Assembly (NCBI RefSeq): GCF_021513275.1
Contig: NZ_CP090978.1
Coordinates: 5,437,247 to 5,501,246, forward strand
Direction: 5' to 3'
Length of the DNA: 64,000 nucleotides
Source: Paenibacillus hexagrammi
GTDB lineage: Bacteria > Bacillota > Bacilli > Paenibacillales > NBRC-103111
Under the pieces are notes generated by a model. That model had not been told where the DNA came from. It saw only the letters and a list, made by a program, of their open reading frames with translations, and made no database searches. This document shows, one piece after another, positions 18,755 to 27,401 of this stretch. The position numbers and the translations under genes were made by a program. How positions within the stretch are numbered: the stretch's first letter is position 1; the number at the start of each line of letters is the position of its first letter.

Positions 18755-18784
18755 GGAGGTGACGGTCAGGCGACTGACCTAGTG
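18755..18784 (+). promoter_or_regulatory. gltB ribosome-binding site with a hairpin in the spacer
   Basis: The strong site GGAGGTGA (18755-18762) is 22 bases from the GTG start, too far for normal initiation. Between them lies a perfect 6-bp hairpin GGTCAG-GCGA-CTGACC (18764-18779) with a GNRA loop. With the hairpin folded, the effective distance from GGAGG to GTG is six bases. Confidence 0.6.
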
Positions 18785-21700
18785 CAAATGAATGAATTGA
18801 TGCGTAATGAAGGCCGTTTTCAGAATCTGCTAGGAATGGAACACGACAGCTGCGGCATTATTTGTATTATTGAAAAAGACGGTCACCCTTCCCGTGATAA
18901 TATCCAAAAAACGATTGATGCCCTTGTAAAAATGGAGCATCGTTCGGGCTTTATTAACGGCGAAGGCGACGGCTGCGGGATTTTAACCGATATTCCGCGT
19001 GCGCTTTGGGAGAAAAAATTAACAGATGCCGGCCTGGACGGTAAATTGGCCTATGACAATCGTTTTTCAGTAGCTCATATTTTTGTTCCGCGCAAGCTTG
19101 AACTCTCCGTCGCCGACATGCAGAACGGAATTCGCGACCTGTTTAAGCAGCACAACGTCTCCATCATTCTGGAGCAAGAAAACCAAGTTGATAACAGCGT
19201 GCTAGGCGCTAACGGACTTGCTGACGAACCGACATTCTGGCAGGTTGCTGCTCTTTGCGAGCAAGCCGATGTCACTGTTGCGGATCACCTGTTCGAGCTT
19301 CATATCGCGATTGAAAGCCGCTATAACGTGCACGTTGCTACACTGAGCAATGTAACCGCAGCATACAAAGTAATGGGCGCTGCAAGCATCCTGCCTAAAT
19401 ACTTTAACGATACACGCGATCCTTTGTTTAAGGCGCAAGTTACGATCGGACACAACCGTTATTCTACAAATACGCAATCCAGCTTCTTCCGCGTACAACC
19501 GTTCTCTTTGCTCGGTCACAACGGAGAAATCAATACGATTAAAAAAATGCGTCTTGAAGCCGAGATGGTAGGCGTTCCGCTCGTTGACGGCGGTTCCGAC
19601 TCTCAGGATATGAACCGTACGCTTGAAACGTTCATTCACCGTTTTGGCATCAGCTTGTTTGAAGCGATGGAAATGGTGTTCCCGCCGATCATTAATGAAA
19701 TGAAGCAGTTCCGTCTGGAGCTTCAAGACCTGTATGTATACTATCGCCAAGTTTGGGGTCACTTTAACCAAGGTCCTGCCGGTATTGTTTCCCGTTATGG
19801 CAACGAATGTATTTTCAGCGTTGACGCTCTGGGTCTTCGTCCAGTGTGGATGGTGGAAAGCGAAACTTCCCTGTACTTCTCTTCCGAGCAAGGTGTGATT
19901 ACAGTTGGCGAAATGGTCGCTGATCCGAAGCCAATCGCTCCAGGCGAGAAAGTCGGCGTAGTGCTGACTCCAGGTGAGCATGTACAAGTCATTCCTTACC
20001 ATGAGGTACAGAGCATCGTGCTTGAGCGCGCCAGCAAACGCCTGAATGTAGAAGGCATGCGCAAATACTTGAACCCTGTAAAATCGAATGTCCAAGCTGA
20101 TCTTAACGAGAACGCTGCAGCAACAGATCCGATCTACAGTGCGTTCGGTTGGGATCGCGAAGGCATCCAGCATATCGAAACGATGTCCGAAACAGGCGCT
20201 GAGCCTATTCGTTCCCTAGGTCATGATTCACCTCATGCCGCGATTAGCTGGGAGCGTCAAAACGTTCCGGATTTCATTAAAGAAAGCGTTGCTGTCGTAA
20301 CGAATCCTGCGATCGACCGTGACCGCGAAATGGAGCACTTCTCGACTCGTGTCGTTGTAGGACGCCGTCCAACCGTATACGGTCAAGTAGAATCCAATCT
20401 GCGCGTTGAGCTGCTTTCTCCGCTTGTTCTGGAAGGTACGAACGGCGTTGACAGTGAAGAGCATCTGTCCCAGCCTTCTTATGAGCAATTGCTTACGATG
20501 TTCCGTGCTGAGAACAAAGATGCCGTTCAGGTACTTTCTGTAACCTTCGCACGCGGCACATCGATTCGTGATGGCTTGGAAAACCTTGCAGCAAGCGCTT
20601 TGGAAGCTGCTAAGGCTGGTGCTTCCCTGATCGTTCTCGACGATTCGGAAGCTCATCAAAACGATCGTCTATGGCTGGATCCGCATCTTGCAGTATCCAA
20701 AATCGATATCGCGCTTCGCGCTGAGAAATTGGCGTTCGGCGATAACCTTCGCCGTCATGTCACGATCGTTCTGCGTTCCGCAGCAATCCGTAATCTGCAC
20801 GATATTGCCGTTGCTTGCGGACTTGGCGCTGACGTCATCTCTCCTTACCTGTTGTTCGCAACAGCTTCGGATAAAGACGGCGACGCAGCAGCAGCACGCA
20901 AGGTTTACGCAGCTCTAAGCAAAGGTTTGGAGAAAGTAATCTCCACCATCGGTACGCATGAGCTTCGCGGCTACACACGTTTCTTCTCCTCCATCGGCTT
21001 CCATCCGGAAGTGGCTGAGGTGCTAGATATCGTGAACTACCTGGGCAGTGAAAAAGGCGGCACTGGCTTCGCACAGCTGGAAGCTGACGCAGCAGCACGC
21101 TATGAAGACTTCACAAACCCTAAAGCAAAAGCAGCGAAAAACTTCCGCTTCTTCCAGCGTATGTGGAAAGCGTTAGGCGATGCCGCTTCCGGCGCAGCGC
21201 CTTACAGCGATTACCAAAATAAGCTTCGTGAAGAAGAGAAAAAGAACGCAATCTCCATCCGACACATTGCAGAATTCAATTATGAGAAAGCACTGAGCGA
21301 AGGACGCAAGGCTCTTGATCCTTCCGAAGTGGACATCTCGATTGGCGGACATTCCCTGCCGATGCTGATTTCTTCCATGTCGTTCGGTTCTCAGAACGAA
21401 ACAGCTTTCCGCGCTTACGCCGAAGCCGGCGAACGCCTGAACATGGTTACCATGAACGGTGAAGGCGGAGAGATTAAAGATATGCTGGGCCGTTACAAAA
21501 AGACTCGCGGCGCGCAAGTTGCATCCGGTCGTTTCGGTATCAACGTAGAGCTGGCTAACGCTGTTGCTTTCCTTGAAATCAAAATCGGTCAAGGCGCGAA
21601 GCCGGGTGAAGGCGGTCACTTGCCAGGATCCAAGGTTACAGCGAAAATCGCTGCTGCCCGTAACGCAACCATCGGTTCGGACCTGATCTCTCCATCGAAT

Positions 21701-23338
21701 AACCATGATATTTATTCGATCGAGGATTTGGCGCAAATTATCTCCGAGCTGAAAGAAGCTAGTGGCCGTAAGGCGAAAATCATCGTAAAAATCCCTGTCG
21801 TTCCAGGCGTAGGTACAATTGCTGTCGGTGTTGCTAAAGCAGGCGCTGACGTGATTACTCTATCCGGTTTCGACGGAGGTACTGGTGCGGCTCGTATTCA
21901 CTCCTTGACTCACGTAGGTCTTCCTACAGAGATCGGAACGAAACTGGCTCACGTTGCACTGATCGAAGCAGGTCTTCGTCACCGCGTTGAGCTGTGGTCC
22001 GACGGCGGTTTGAAATCCGGTGCTGACGTTGTAAAAATGGTTATGCTCGGCGCAAACCGCGCCGGATTCGGTAGTATCGCGATGCAGTCCATCGGCTGTA
22101 CAACATGCCGCGGCTGTCACTTGGATACTTGCCACGTAGGTATCGCAACACAAATCGATTCCCTGGAAGAAGCTGAAGAGAAAGGTCTTCGCCGCTTCGT
22201 TCCTCGTCAATACGACCTTGCTGTAGACAGCCTTGTGCGTCTGTTCGGCGGTATGGGCGAAGAAGTCCGTGAAATCGTAGCTGCACTTGGTTTCAAAAGC
22301 TTGCAAGACCTCGTAGGCCGTTCCGACCTGCTTGAGCAAGTGCTTCATCAAGAACGTATCGATCTGACCGATCTTCTTCGTCCGGCTCCGCTTCAATTCA
22401 TCTCTGAAGCTGACCGTGCTCTGGAAGAAGCGGCTGTATCGTCTGATATTCGTATCGCAGCCGGCGCTGAAGGCCAAGAATTCTTCCCGGATTCCTTGCA
22501 GCTTGACGCACCGATCGTACGCAACTGGTCCAAAGTGGACGCGGAGTCCCGTATTCTGGGAAGCCGTTACTCCAGCCATCGCGTAAGAGACCGTTTCGAC
22601 GGCAGCTACGATCAACTTCCTGCTTTCAAGCTGAACCTGATCGACGGATCCGTCCCTGGTAACGGTCTGGCTGCATTCAACGCACGCGGCGTAGACATTA
22701 CCGTACATGGCGGCGCAGAAGACGGCGTAGGTAAAATGGCGCTAGGCGGTAAAGTAGCGATCCTGAAATCCCTGAGCAAAGACAAAACGTACATCAACGG
22801 TAGCGTTGGTAAATCGTTCGGTTACGGCGCTCAAAAAGGTCTCTTCTTGATTCAAGGCGGCGCTGATACTCGTGCGTGCATCCGTTTCTCCGGAGCTGAC
22901 GTTGTCTTCGGCGGCGAAATCACCAGCCCACTGCAGGATGAGCTTGGCGGAATCGCAGCTCGCGCGAACCTGAAAGGTTTTGCGTTCGAGTACATGACAA
23001 ACGGCCGTGCCGTGGTCATGGGCGACCCAGGTCCATGGATCTGCGCAGGTATGACTGGCGGCGTAATCTATCAGCGTCTTGTTCCAGAGATGGGTCTGGA
23101 TCAAGCAGCTATCGAACGCCGTATTGCAAAAGGCGCAAAAGTGAAAATCGAAGCGATTGGCGCTCAAAGTACGAAGGATCTTACTGAACTGCTTACCGCA
23201 TACCGCGATGAGCTTGCAGGCTCCGGTCAATCCGAAGCTGCAGCTAAAATCGAAGGCTTGCTGAGCGATCTGGCCGGCAACTTCATCCGCATCTCCCCGG
23301 TTGGCATGCAGGCTGACCAGTCGGTTGCTACGGAGTAA
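18782..23338 (+). CDS. gltB: Glutamate synthase large subunit
   Basis: This 1518-residue enzyme makes two glutamates from glutamine and 2-oxoglutarate. The N-terminal class-II amidotransferase begins after a short propeptide with the nucleophile Cys in EHDSCGI (Cys24). The FMN synthase domain follows (about 790-1200), containing PGEGGHLPGSKV and the 3Fe-4S ligands CTTCRGCHLDTC. The C-terminal GXGXG beta-helix (about 1290-1480) has repeated GG motifs such as GGKVAILKS. Length fits the family. No gltD small subunit follows, so electrons may come from ferredoxin or from a GltD coded elsewhere. GTG (18782) and ATG (18788) are both possible starts. Its codons favour the C-ending highly expressed set, as in the aconitase gene. 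Confidence 0.96.
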   Translation: MQMNELMRNEGRFQNLLGMEHDSCGIICIIEKDGHPSRDNIQKTIDALVKMEHRSGFINGEGDGCGILTDIPRALWEKKLTDAGLDGKLAYDNRFSVAHIFVPRKLELSVADMQNGIRDLFKQHNVSIILEQENQVDNSVLGANGLADEPTFWQVAALCEQADVTVADHLFELHIAIESRYNVHVATLSNVTAAYKVMGAASILPKYFNDTRDPLFKAQVTIGHNRYSTNTQSSFFRVQPFSLLGHNGEINTIKKMRLEAEMVGVPLVDGGSDSQDMNRTLETFIHRFGISLFEAMEMVFPPIINEMKQFRLELQDLYVYYRQVWGHFNQGPAGIVSRYGNECIFSVDALGLRPVWMVESETSLYFSSEQGVITVGEMVADPKPIAPGEKVGVVLTPGEHVQVIPYHEVQSIVLERASKRLNVEGMRKYLNPVKSNVQADLNENAAATDPIYSAFGWDREGIQHIETMSETGAEPIRSLGHDSPHAAISWERQNVPDFIKESVAVVTNPAIDRDREMEHFSTRVVVGRRPTVYGQVESNLRVELLSPLVLEGTNGVDSEEHLSQPSYEQLLTMFRAENKDAVQVLSVTFARGTSIRDGLENLAASALEAAKAGASLIVLDDSEAHQNDRLWLDPHLAVSKIDIALRAEKLAFGDNLRRHVTIVLRSAAIRNLHDIAVACGLGADVISPYLLFATASDKDGDAAAARKVYAALSKGLEKVISTIGTHELRGYTRFFSSIGFHPEVAEVLDIVNYLGSEKGGTGFAQLEADAAARYEDFTNPKAKAAKNFRFFQRMWKALGDAASGAAPYSDYQNKLREEEKKNAISIRHIAEFNYEKALSEGRKALDPSEVDISIGGHSLPMLISSMSFGSQNETAFRAYAEAGERLNMVTMNGEGGEIKDMLGRYKKTRGAQVASGRFGINVELANAVAFLEIKIGQGAKPGEGGHLPGSKVTAKIAAARNATIGSDLISPSNNHDIYSIEDLAQIISELKEASGRKAKIIVKIPVVPGVGTIAVGVAKAGADVITLSGFDGGTGAARIHSLTHVGLPTEIGTKLAHVALIEAGLRHRVELWSDGGLKSGADVVKMVMLGANRAGFGSIAMQSIGCTTCRGCHLDTCHVGIATQIDSLEEAEEKGLRRFVPRQYDLAVDSLVRLFGGMGEEVREIVAALGFKSLQDLVGRSDLLEQVLHQERIDLTDLLRPAPLQFISEADRALEEAAVSSDIRIAAGAEGQEFFPDSLQLDAPIVRNWSKVDAESRILGSRYSSHRVRDRFDGSYDQLPAFKLNLIDGSVPGNGLAAFNARGVDITVHGGAEDGVGKMALGGKVAILKSLSKDKTYINGSVGKSFGYGAQKGLFLIQGGADTRACIRFSGADVVFGGEITSPLQDELGGIAARANLKGFAFEYMTNGRAVVMGDPGPWICAGMTGGVIYQRLVPEMGLDQAAIERRIAKGAKVKIEAIGAQSTKDLTELLTAYRDELAGSGQSEAAAKIEGLLSDLAGNFIRISPVGMQADQSVATE

Positions 23339-23421
23339 TTGCAGGATAAACGATAGGTTTCTACACGAAGGTATCGTAGTGTACTTGTAGGACTCCTACA
23401 CGTTCTAAGTTAGTACCATTC

Positions 23422-23466
23422 AAACCTCTACACTTACGCCGCGAGGCGCTGTGTAGAGGTTTTTTT
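23422..23466 (+). terminator. Terminator after gltB
   Basis: A 12-bp exact stem AAACCTCTACAC / GTGTAGAGGTTT is followed by T. A second small hairpin (TGTAGGA / TCCTACA) lies just upstream at about 23386-23400. Confidence 0.9.
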
Positions 23467-23715
23467 ATGTGTTGAGGTTTTTCTGTGTTGAGGCGAAGTT
23501 CTCAGCACGCGGTGTGTCGCATAACGGTCAATCACATGTGTATCTGTATAGATGGAAAGGCCTACCCAACACGTCAGATTTCCGAGGAGACGTGGGTCAC
23601 CGACGATTAGAGGCGCTATAAGTCTAAGTCTCCACTGCTTTACGTCGTAATCCGGTTAAAACGGGCTGCGCGGTGTGATGATCATGTAAGCATGAATATG
23701 CTGACGGAGAGTACA
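23467..23715. other. Non-coding stretch before the 47-bp repeats
   Basis: I find no ORF with a ribosome-binding site and no clear hairpin. It leads into the tandem repeats, and both may belong to the same non-coding element. Confidence 0.4.
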
Positions 23716-23901
23716 GTCTAGCTTTCGTACATCTAAACCTTATTGGAGTGTCTGGTGGGAGTCCAGTCATCCTAAACCCAAGCCTAGTACAGGAGTATCC
23801 GATGGTGGTCCAGTCATCCTAAACCCAAGCCTAGTACAGGAGTATCCGATGGTAGTCCAGCTATCGTACATCTAAACCTTTGTACTGGAGTGTCTTGTTC
23901 C
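23716..23901 (+). repeat. Four tandem 45-47 bp repeat units
   Basis: Units at 23761-23807 and 23808-23854 are identical except for the last base. Diverged copies flank them (23716-23760 and 23855-23901). The outer two resemble each other (both contain CGTACATCTAAACCTT and GGAGTGTCT), whereas the inner two contain CATCCTAAACCCAAGCC and GGAGTATCC. The units have no spacers between them and no long ORF. Confidence 0.85.
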
Positions 23902-24022
23902 CCCCACAGAGCATGCATAATTTACTAGTCCGGTATGCCTTCTACCTCGTATATTGCTTACCTGTTCTCCGCATTTTATTAGAGCAGCACCAATCTATTT
24001 CCGATCCTAGGAGGGAAACCGC

Positions 24023-24136
24023 ATGAGCCACCAAAAGCGTCGACAAGAAGCCGCATGGAAAAGCCGCAAGCAAGAGCAGCATCCTCACGGAAAAATAAAG
24101 TCGTTTGCAGAATTGGCTAATGAAGGAACGAAGTAG
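24023..24136 (+). CDS. Small basic protein of 37 residues
   Basis: The ORF has AGGAGGG seven bases before its ATG and is followed by a strong terminator, so it is very likely translated. The product starts MSHQKRRQEAAWKSRKQEQH and ends FAELANEGTK. It is very rich in Lys, Arg, Gln and Glu, with no membrane segment. I do not recognise a family; short charged proteins like this are common in Paenibacillus and some are spore or nucleic-acid associated. Confidence 0.7.
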   Translation: MSHQKRRQEAAWKSRKQEQHPHGKIKSFAELANEGTK

Positions 24137-24184
24137 ATCACCGCTGCCAGTATTCGCTCGCGTAAGCTGCGATTATGGCAAAAA

Positions 24185-24223
24185 AACCAGTTAACACGGG
24201 AAACCGTGTCGACTGGTTTTTTT
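24185..24223 (+). terminator. Terminator after the 37-residue gene
   Basis: AACCAGT and ACTGGTT form the base, ACACGG and CCGTGT the top, around a GAAA loop, followed by a run of T. Confidence 0.9.
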
Positions 24224-24353
24224 GATGGTGTTATTGATTGTGTTATTGATGGTGTTATTGATGGTGTTATTGATGGTGTTACTGACGGTGTTATTGACTG
24301 TGTTATTGATGGTGCTACTGACGGTGATATTGATGGTGCTACTGAGAGTGTAC
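24224..24353 (+). repeat. Twelve-bp tandem repeat tract
   Basis: About ten copies of GATGGTGTTATT with point changes, plus a partial copy, start right after the terminator's T run. One frame would encode a DGVI-type repeat, but there is no ribosome-binding site. The multiple-of-three period could reflect a former coding repeat. Confidence 0.85.
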
Positions 24354-24418
24354 AATTTTCACATCAGCTGCCTAGCTATCCCGCCGAGTCGGGCTGAGAG
24401 CGATCTGCCTCACCCTGA

Positions 24419-24694
24419 CTATTCAATCGCATACGTTTCCTCATGCTGCGATGTAATGAATTCGCTTGGCTCGCCCAATGCATAAATATGCAAGAAATGC
24501 ATAGCACGCGTACAAGCGGTATAAAACAGTTTGCGCTCGTGTTCACGGCCGTAGCGCACCTGGCTGCCGTCGTAGATGAGGACGGCATCGAATTCTACTC
24601 CCTTCGCCAAGTACGAAGGGATGACGAGCACGCCCTGGTCAAACTCAGGGCTGTGCTTGGTGATGAGCCGCAAGTCCGCGATACTTGCGGCCAA
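24419..24694 (-). CDS. helD: C-terminal fragment of HelD (frame-shifted part)
   Basis: This frame holds the last helicase motifs of HelD: KGVEFDAVLIYD (motif V region) and LFYTACTRAMHFLHI (motif VI). The frame is actually open back to about 24856, where it meets the main HelD frame; reading straight across with one extra base gives EPFNRSGAKPLLSRISDR. It is not an independent gene: no ribosome-binding site precedes 24694. Confidence 0.85.
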   Translation of the reverse strand: MAASIADLRLITKHSPEFDQGVLVIPSYLAKGVEFDAVLIYDGSQVRYGREHERKLFYTACTRAMHFLHIYALGEPSEFITSQHEETYAIE

Positions 24695-24825
24695 GGCTTC
24701 GTGCGCGAGCGAGCTCTCGCTCGCGGTCTTGCAAATGATCGCGATGGACGCATAGCCGTCCTCCTGCAGCCGCGCTACCTCGGCTGCCAGGCGGCTATGC
24801 AGCGATTCGCGATCGCTGATTCGGC

Positions 24826-27054
24826 TCAGCAGCGGCTTCGCGCCGCTGCGGTTGAAGGCTCAATGGCATCGCCGCCAGGTACGATGCCACGGGTGAACTC
24901 CACGATCTCACGCGTGGAGCGGTAGCTGCGAGTCAAACGGATGATCTCCGTTTGATCCGGTCCGTACAAGGCGGCAAGCGGATCGATATCGCTATACGCG
25001 GAAGCGTGCGAGTAGATCGCCTGATTGAGATCGCCGAGCGCCGTCATGCGCGAGCGCGGAAACAGCCTCTTCAGGTATTCCAGCTGAAATGGGGAATAGT
25101 CCTGCGCCTCATCAACAATGACGTGACGAACGGAAGTATTCGTATGGAAGCCTTTGACCGTCTCCATCAGATACAGATAAGGGGTCGCGTCCTCATACAG
25201 CATGCTCCCTTGCATCAGCGTCCGCTCCGTCTGGCTTGCAATGCCTTCCCAATGAGCCGGAAGCTCCGCGCCTGCGGATAAGTCCTGTGCCAACTGCGGA
25301 TTTTTGAACAGTTGAAGATAGAGGCCTGTCATATCCACAAAAGCAAGCTGCTTCACATCTTCCCTGAGCGGCTTTAGCTGGTCTTTGACGACAATCTTGG
25401 CCAGCATCCCGCGCTCCTTTTCGAAGTCGTCAAAGGTTATACCTTCGCCGCCTTTCATTTTGCGCAGACGCTGATACGCTCTATGATAGTCATCAGCGTC
25501 CAGAAGCTCGATGGCCTCATCCACCCATGGAGCGTGAATTTCGGCGGCAGAAAACTTTTTCAATCGGTCCAAAAGCCACTTCTGCATCAACTCCAACCGA
25601 TTTGGCACACGGATGCCCTTTTCGTAGCTATAGAAATGCTCCGCCATCTGATTTACGTCAATCACGATCTTGCCGCGAAAAGTAATTGGGTTGAATTTCA
25701 TACCGCTTGCCTCCAGATGCTGCTTATACCCCTGGATCATGTATAAAAATTCGGCTGATGATTTGAACCGGATACCGCTGATTCGGGACACATAGTCGAT
25801 TCCTGCAGAATCGCGGATGGTTGTACCGTCCCTTTTGGATTCACTAGGTTCCCTATGCGCACCTGATAACGCATGTCCCCCTGCCTTCTCCGCTGCTCTA
25901 TTGTCTCCTAACGCCTCAGACACAATTGCACCTAAATTTCCGTTAGCTTGGGATAGCGAAGCTGCTTCGGATATTTCCGAGCCCTTGCATGACTCTAGTA
26001 GAATAGCCCCTTCAGATGCGTGGGCGCACTCGAGTTCCGCCTTCACAGCGATGTCTCCGTCGACACCAGCACCGCCTAGCACATACTCCAGCTGCGTAAA
26101 CGGGTCTTCGATGTCGAACATGGAACCAAGCCGATGCTCCAAATATGCTTGATACGTCGTCTGCTGCATGTTCTCCTCACCCAGCTCTGGCAGGACGGTA
26201 GATACATAGCTGTTGAACAATGGATTGGGTGAGAACAGCACCATCTGATCGGCTTGCAGAGTGTCTCGATGCTTATAGAGCAGATACGCGACACGCTGCA
26301 GAGCCGCTGAAGTTTTTCCGCTGCCTGCAGCTCCTTGAACGATCAGCATTCGGCTGTGGTCGTTTCGGATGATCCGATTTTGCTCTTTTTGGATGGTGGC
26401 TACAATGCTTTTCATTTGAGCATCAGAACTTCGGCTCAGAGCACGTTTGAGCAGCTCGTCACCTATGGTGACCCCCGTATCGAACATGAGCTCCATCACA
26501 CCGTCGCGAATGATGAATTGCCGTTTGAGCAGCATTTCTCCAGCAATCGCCCCATTCGGCGTCTCGTACGCCGCCTGACCAGGAGCGTAGTCATAATAAA
26601 GACTAGAGATGGGAGCTCTCCAATCATAGACCAAATACGAAAGGCCGGCTTCATCTAAAAAGCTTGCGATTCCTAAATAAATCTTTTCCGTTATTTGCTC
26701 TCCCTGCTCTACGAAGTCAATTCGGCCAAAATAGGGTGAACGCTCCAGCCTCCTAAGCTTTCCAAGAGTGACCGCGGCATGACGATGTCTTTGCTCCCGA
26801 TGAAACAAAATCTCCGACTGCTGCTTCAAGCTGGCATGCGATTCGATTGCATCATCCACCGTACTGAAGTCAACCGTGACATGGTCCCAGAAATTTTTAC
26901 GAATATCGACAACCTCTGCTCTAACTTCACCGACTTCATCTTCCAGCTGCTGAATTTTAGTCCGGATCTGGGAAGTGACATCCGTTACTCTAGCTTGCTC
27001 AGCGGCCCAATCCTGGTCGTGCGGCACCTGCTCTTCTTGCTCGGTCTTATTCAT
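24826..27054 (-). CDS. helD: HelD-type UvrD-like helicase, RNA-polymerase recycling factor (frameshifted near its end)
   Basis: HelD releases stalled RNA polymerase using a UvrD-like ATPase. Visible parts: the N-terminal antiparallel coiled coil (about 1-70), YLVYDWRAPISSLYYDYAPG, Walker A GAAGSGKTSA, the DEAQDYS motif II, and GDLNQAIYSHA with RLTRSYRST. Between motifs Ia and II is a low-complexity Ala/Glu/Ser-rich insertion of roughly 80 residues (about 335-420). The start is the ATG at 27054, with AAGGGG eight bases upstream; an ATG six codons further up lacks a site. At 24855-24856 one T seems missing from a TTT, ending the frame early; motifs V and VI continue in the fragment downstream. 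Confidence 0.92.
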   Translation of the reverse strand: MNKTEQEEQVPHDQDWAAEQARVTDVTSQIRTKIQQLEDEVGEVRAEVVDIRKNFWDHVTVDFSTVDDAIESHASLKQQSEILFHREQRHRHAAVTLGKLRRLERSPYFGRIDFVEQGEQITEKIYLGIASFLDEAGLSYLVYDWRAPISSLYYDYAPGQAAYETPNGAIAGEMLLKRQFIIRDGVMELMFDTGVTIGDELLKRALSRSSDAQMKSIVATIQKEQNRIIRNDHSRMLIVQGAAGSGKTSAALQRVAYLLYKHRDTLQADQMVLFSPNPLFNSYVSTVLPELGEENMQQTTYQAYLEHRLGSMFDIEDPFTQLEYVLGGAGVDGDIAVKAELECAHASEGAILLESCKGSEISEAASLSQANGNLGAIVSEALGDNRAAEKAGGHALSGAHREPSESKRDGTTIRDSAGIDYVSRISGIRFKSSAEFLYMIQGYKQHLEASGMKFNPITFRGKIVIDVNQMAEHFYSYEKGIRVPNRLELMQKWLLDRLKKFSAAEIHAPWVDEAIELLDADDYHRAYQRLRKMKGGEGITFDDFEKERGMLAKIVVKDQLKPLREDVKQLAFVDMTGLYLQLFKNPQLAQDLSAGAELPAHWEGIASQTERTLMQGSMLYEDATPYLYLMETVKGFHTNTSVRHVIVDEAQDYSPFQLEYLKRLFPRSRMTALGDLNQAIYSHASAYSDIDPLAALYGPDQTEIIRLTRSYRSTREIVEFTRGIVPGGDAIEPSTAAARSRC

Positions 27055-27090
27055 GCATTCGCCCCTTTTCATACAGGATTAAGAAAGGAT

Positions 27091-27119
27091 TTGACAACCC
27101 ATCTTCTTGGTGGTATAAT
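27091..27119 (+). promoter_or_regulatory. Consensus SigA promoter with no gene behind it
   Basis: TTGACA, 17 bp, TATAAT: a perfect consensus pointing away from helD. The only thing downstream on this strand is a terminator 80 bp later. Confidence 0.75.
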
Positions 27120-27125
27120 TATATT

Positions 27126-27238
27126 AGGATAACTTTGTTTAATATAAAATTTATTTCAAGCTAATTTTTATTATAACAATTCCTACATATGAAATCAATC
27201 AAAACGGCCTGATCTCTTAGAGATTCGGTCGTTTTTTT
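27126..27238 (+). ncRNA. Candidate small RNA between consensus promoter and terminator
   Basis: Start is inferred seven bases past the -10 and end from the terminator, giving about 113 nt. The stretch is AT-rich and contains no ORF beyond seven codons. It could be a trans-acting RNA or the antisense leader of helD. No known family is recognised. Confidence 0.4.
27201..27238. terminator. Hairpin terminator, possibly bidirectional
   Basis: AAAACGGCCTGATCTC pairs with GAGATTCGGTCGTTTT (one mismatch, wobble pairs) around a 3-nt loop, followed by seven T on the plus strand and four T on the minus strand. It may also end the VOC-DinB transcript arriving from the right. Confidence 0.8.
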
Positions 27239-27401
27239 ATAAGTTTACATTTCTTCCCTTAAGGTGCTATGTAGAAGATGCCGAGGCTGGTGATCCGGGG
27301 CTGCTCGGTGCTCTTCCGAATGAGTACTTGCTTCCCCTTTATGCGCCAAAACAACCCGTTTTATTCTTGCCCGATTTCCCCCTCTTGTAATCCATAGTCG
27401 A

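Noticed and set aside
23716-23901. CRISPR array
   Set aside because: The units are directly adjacent with no unique spacers, and no cas genes are nearby.
24224-24397. A 63-codon ORF encoding DGVI-type repeats
   Set aside because: It starts in the T run of a terminator without a ribosome-binding site; treated as a repeat tract.
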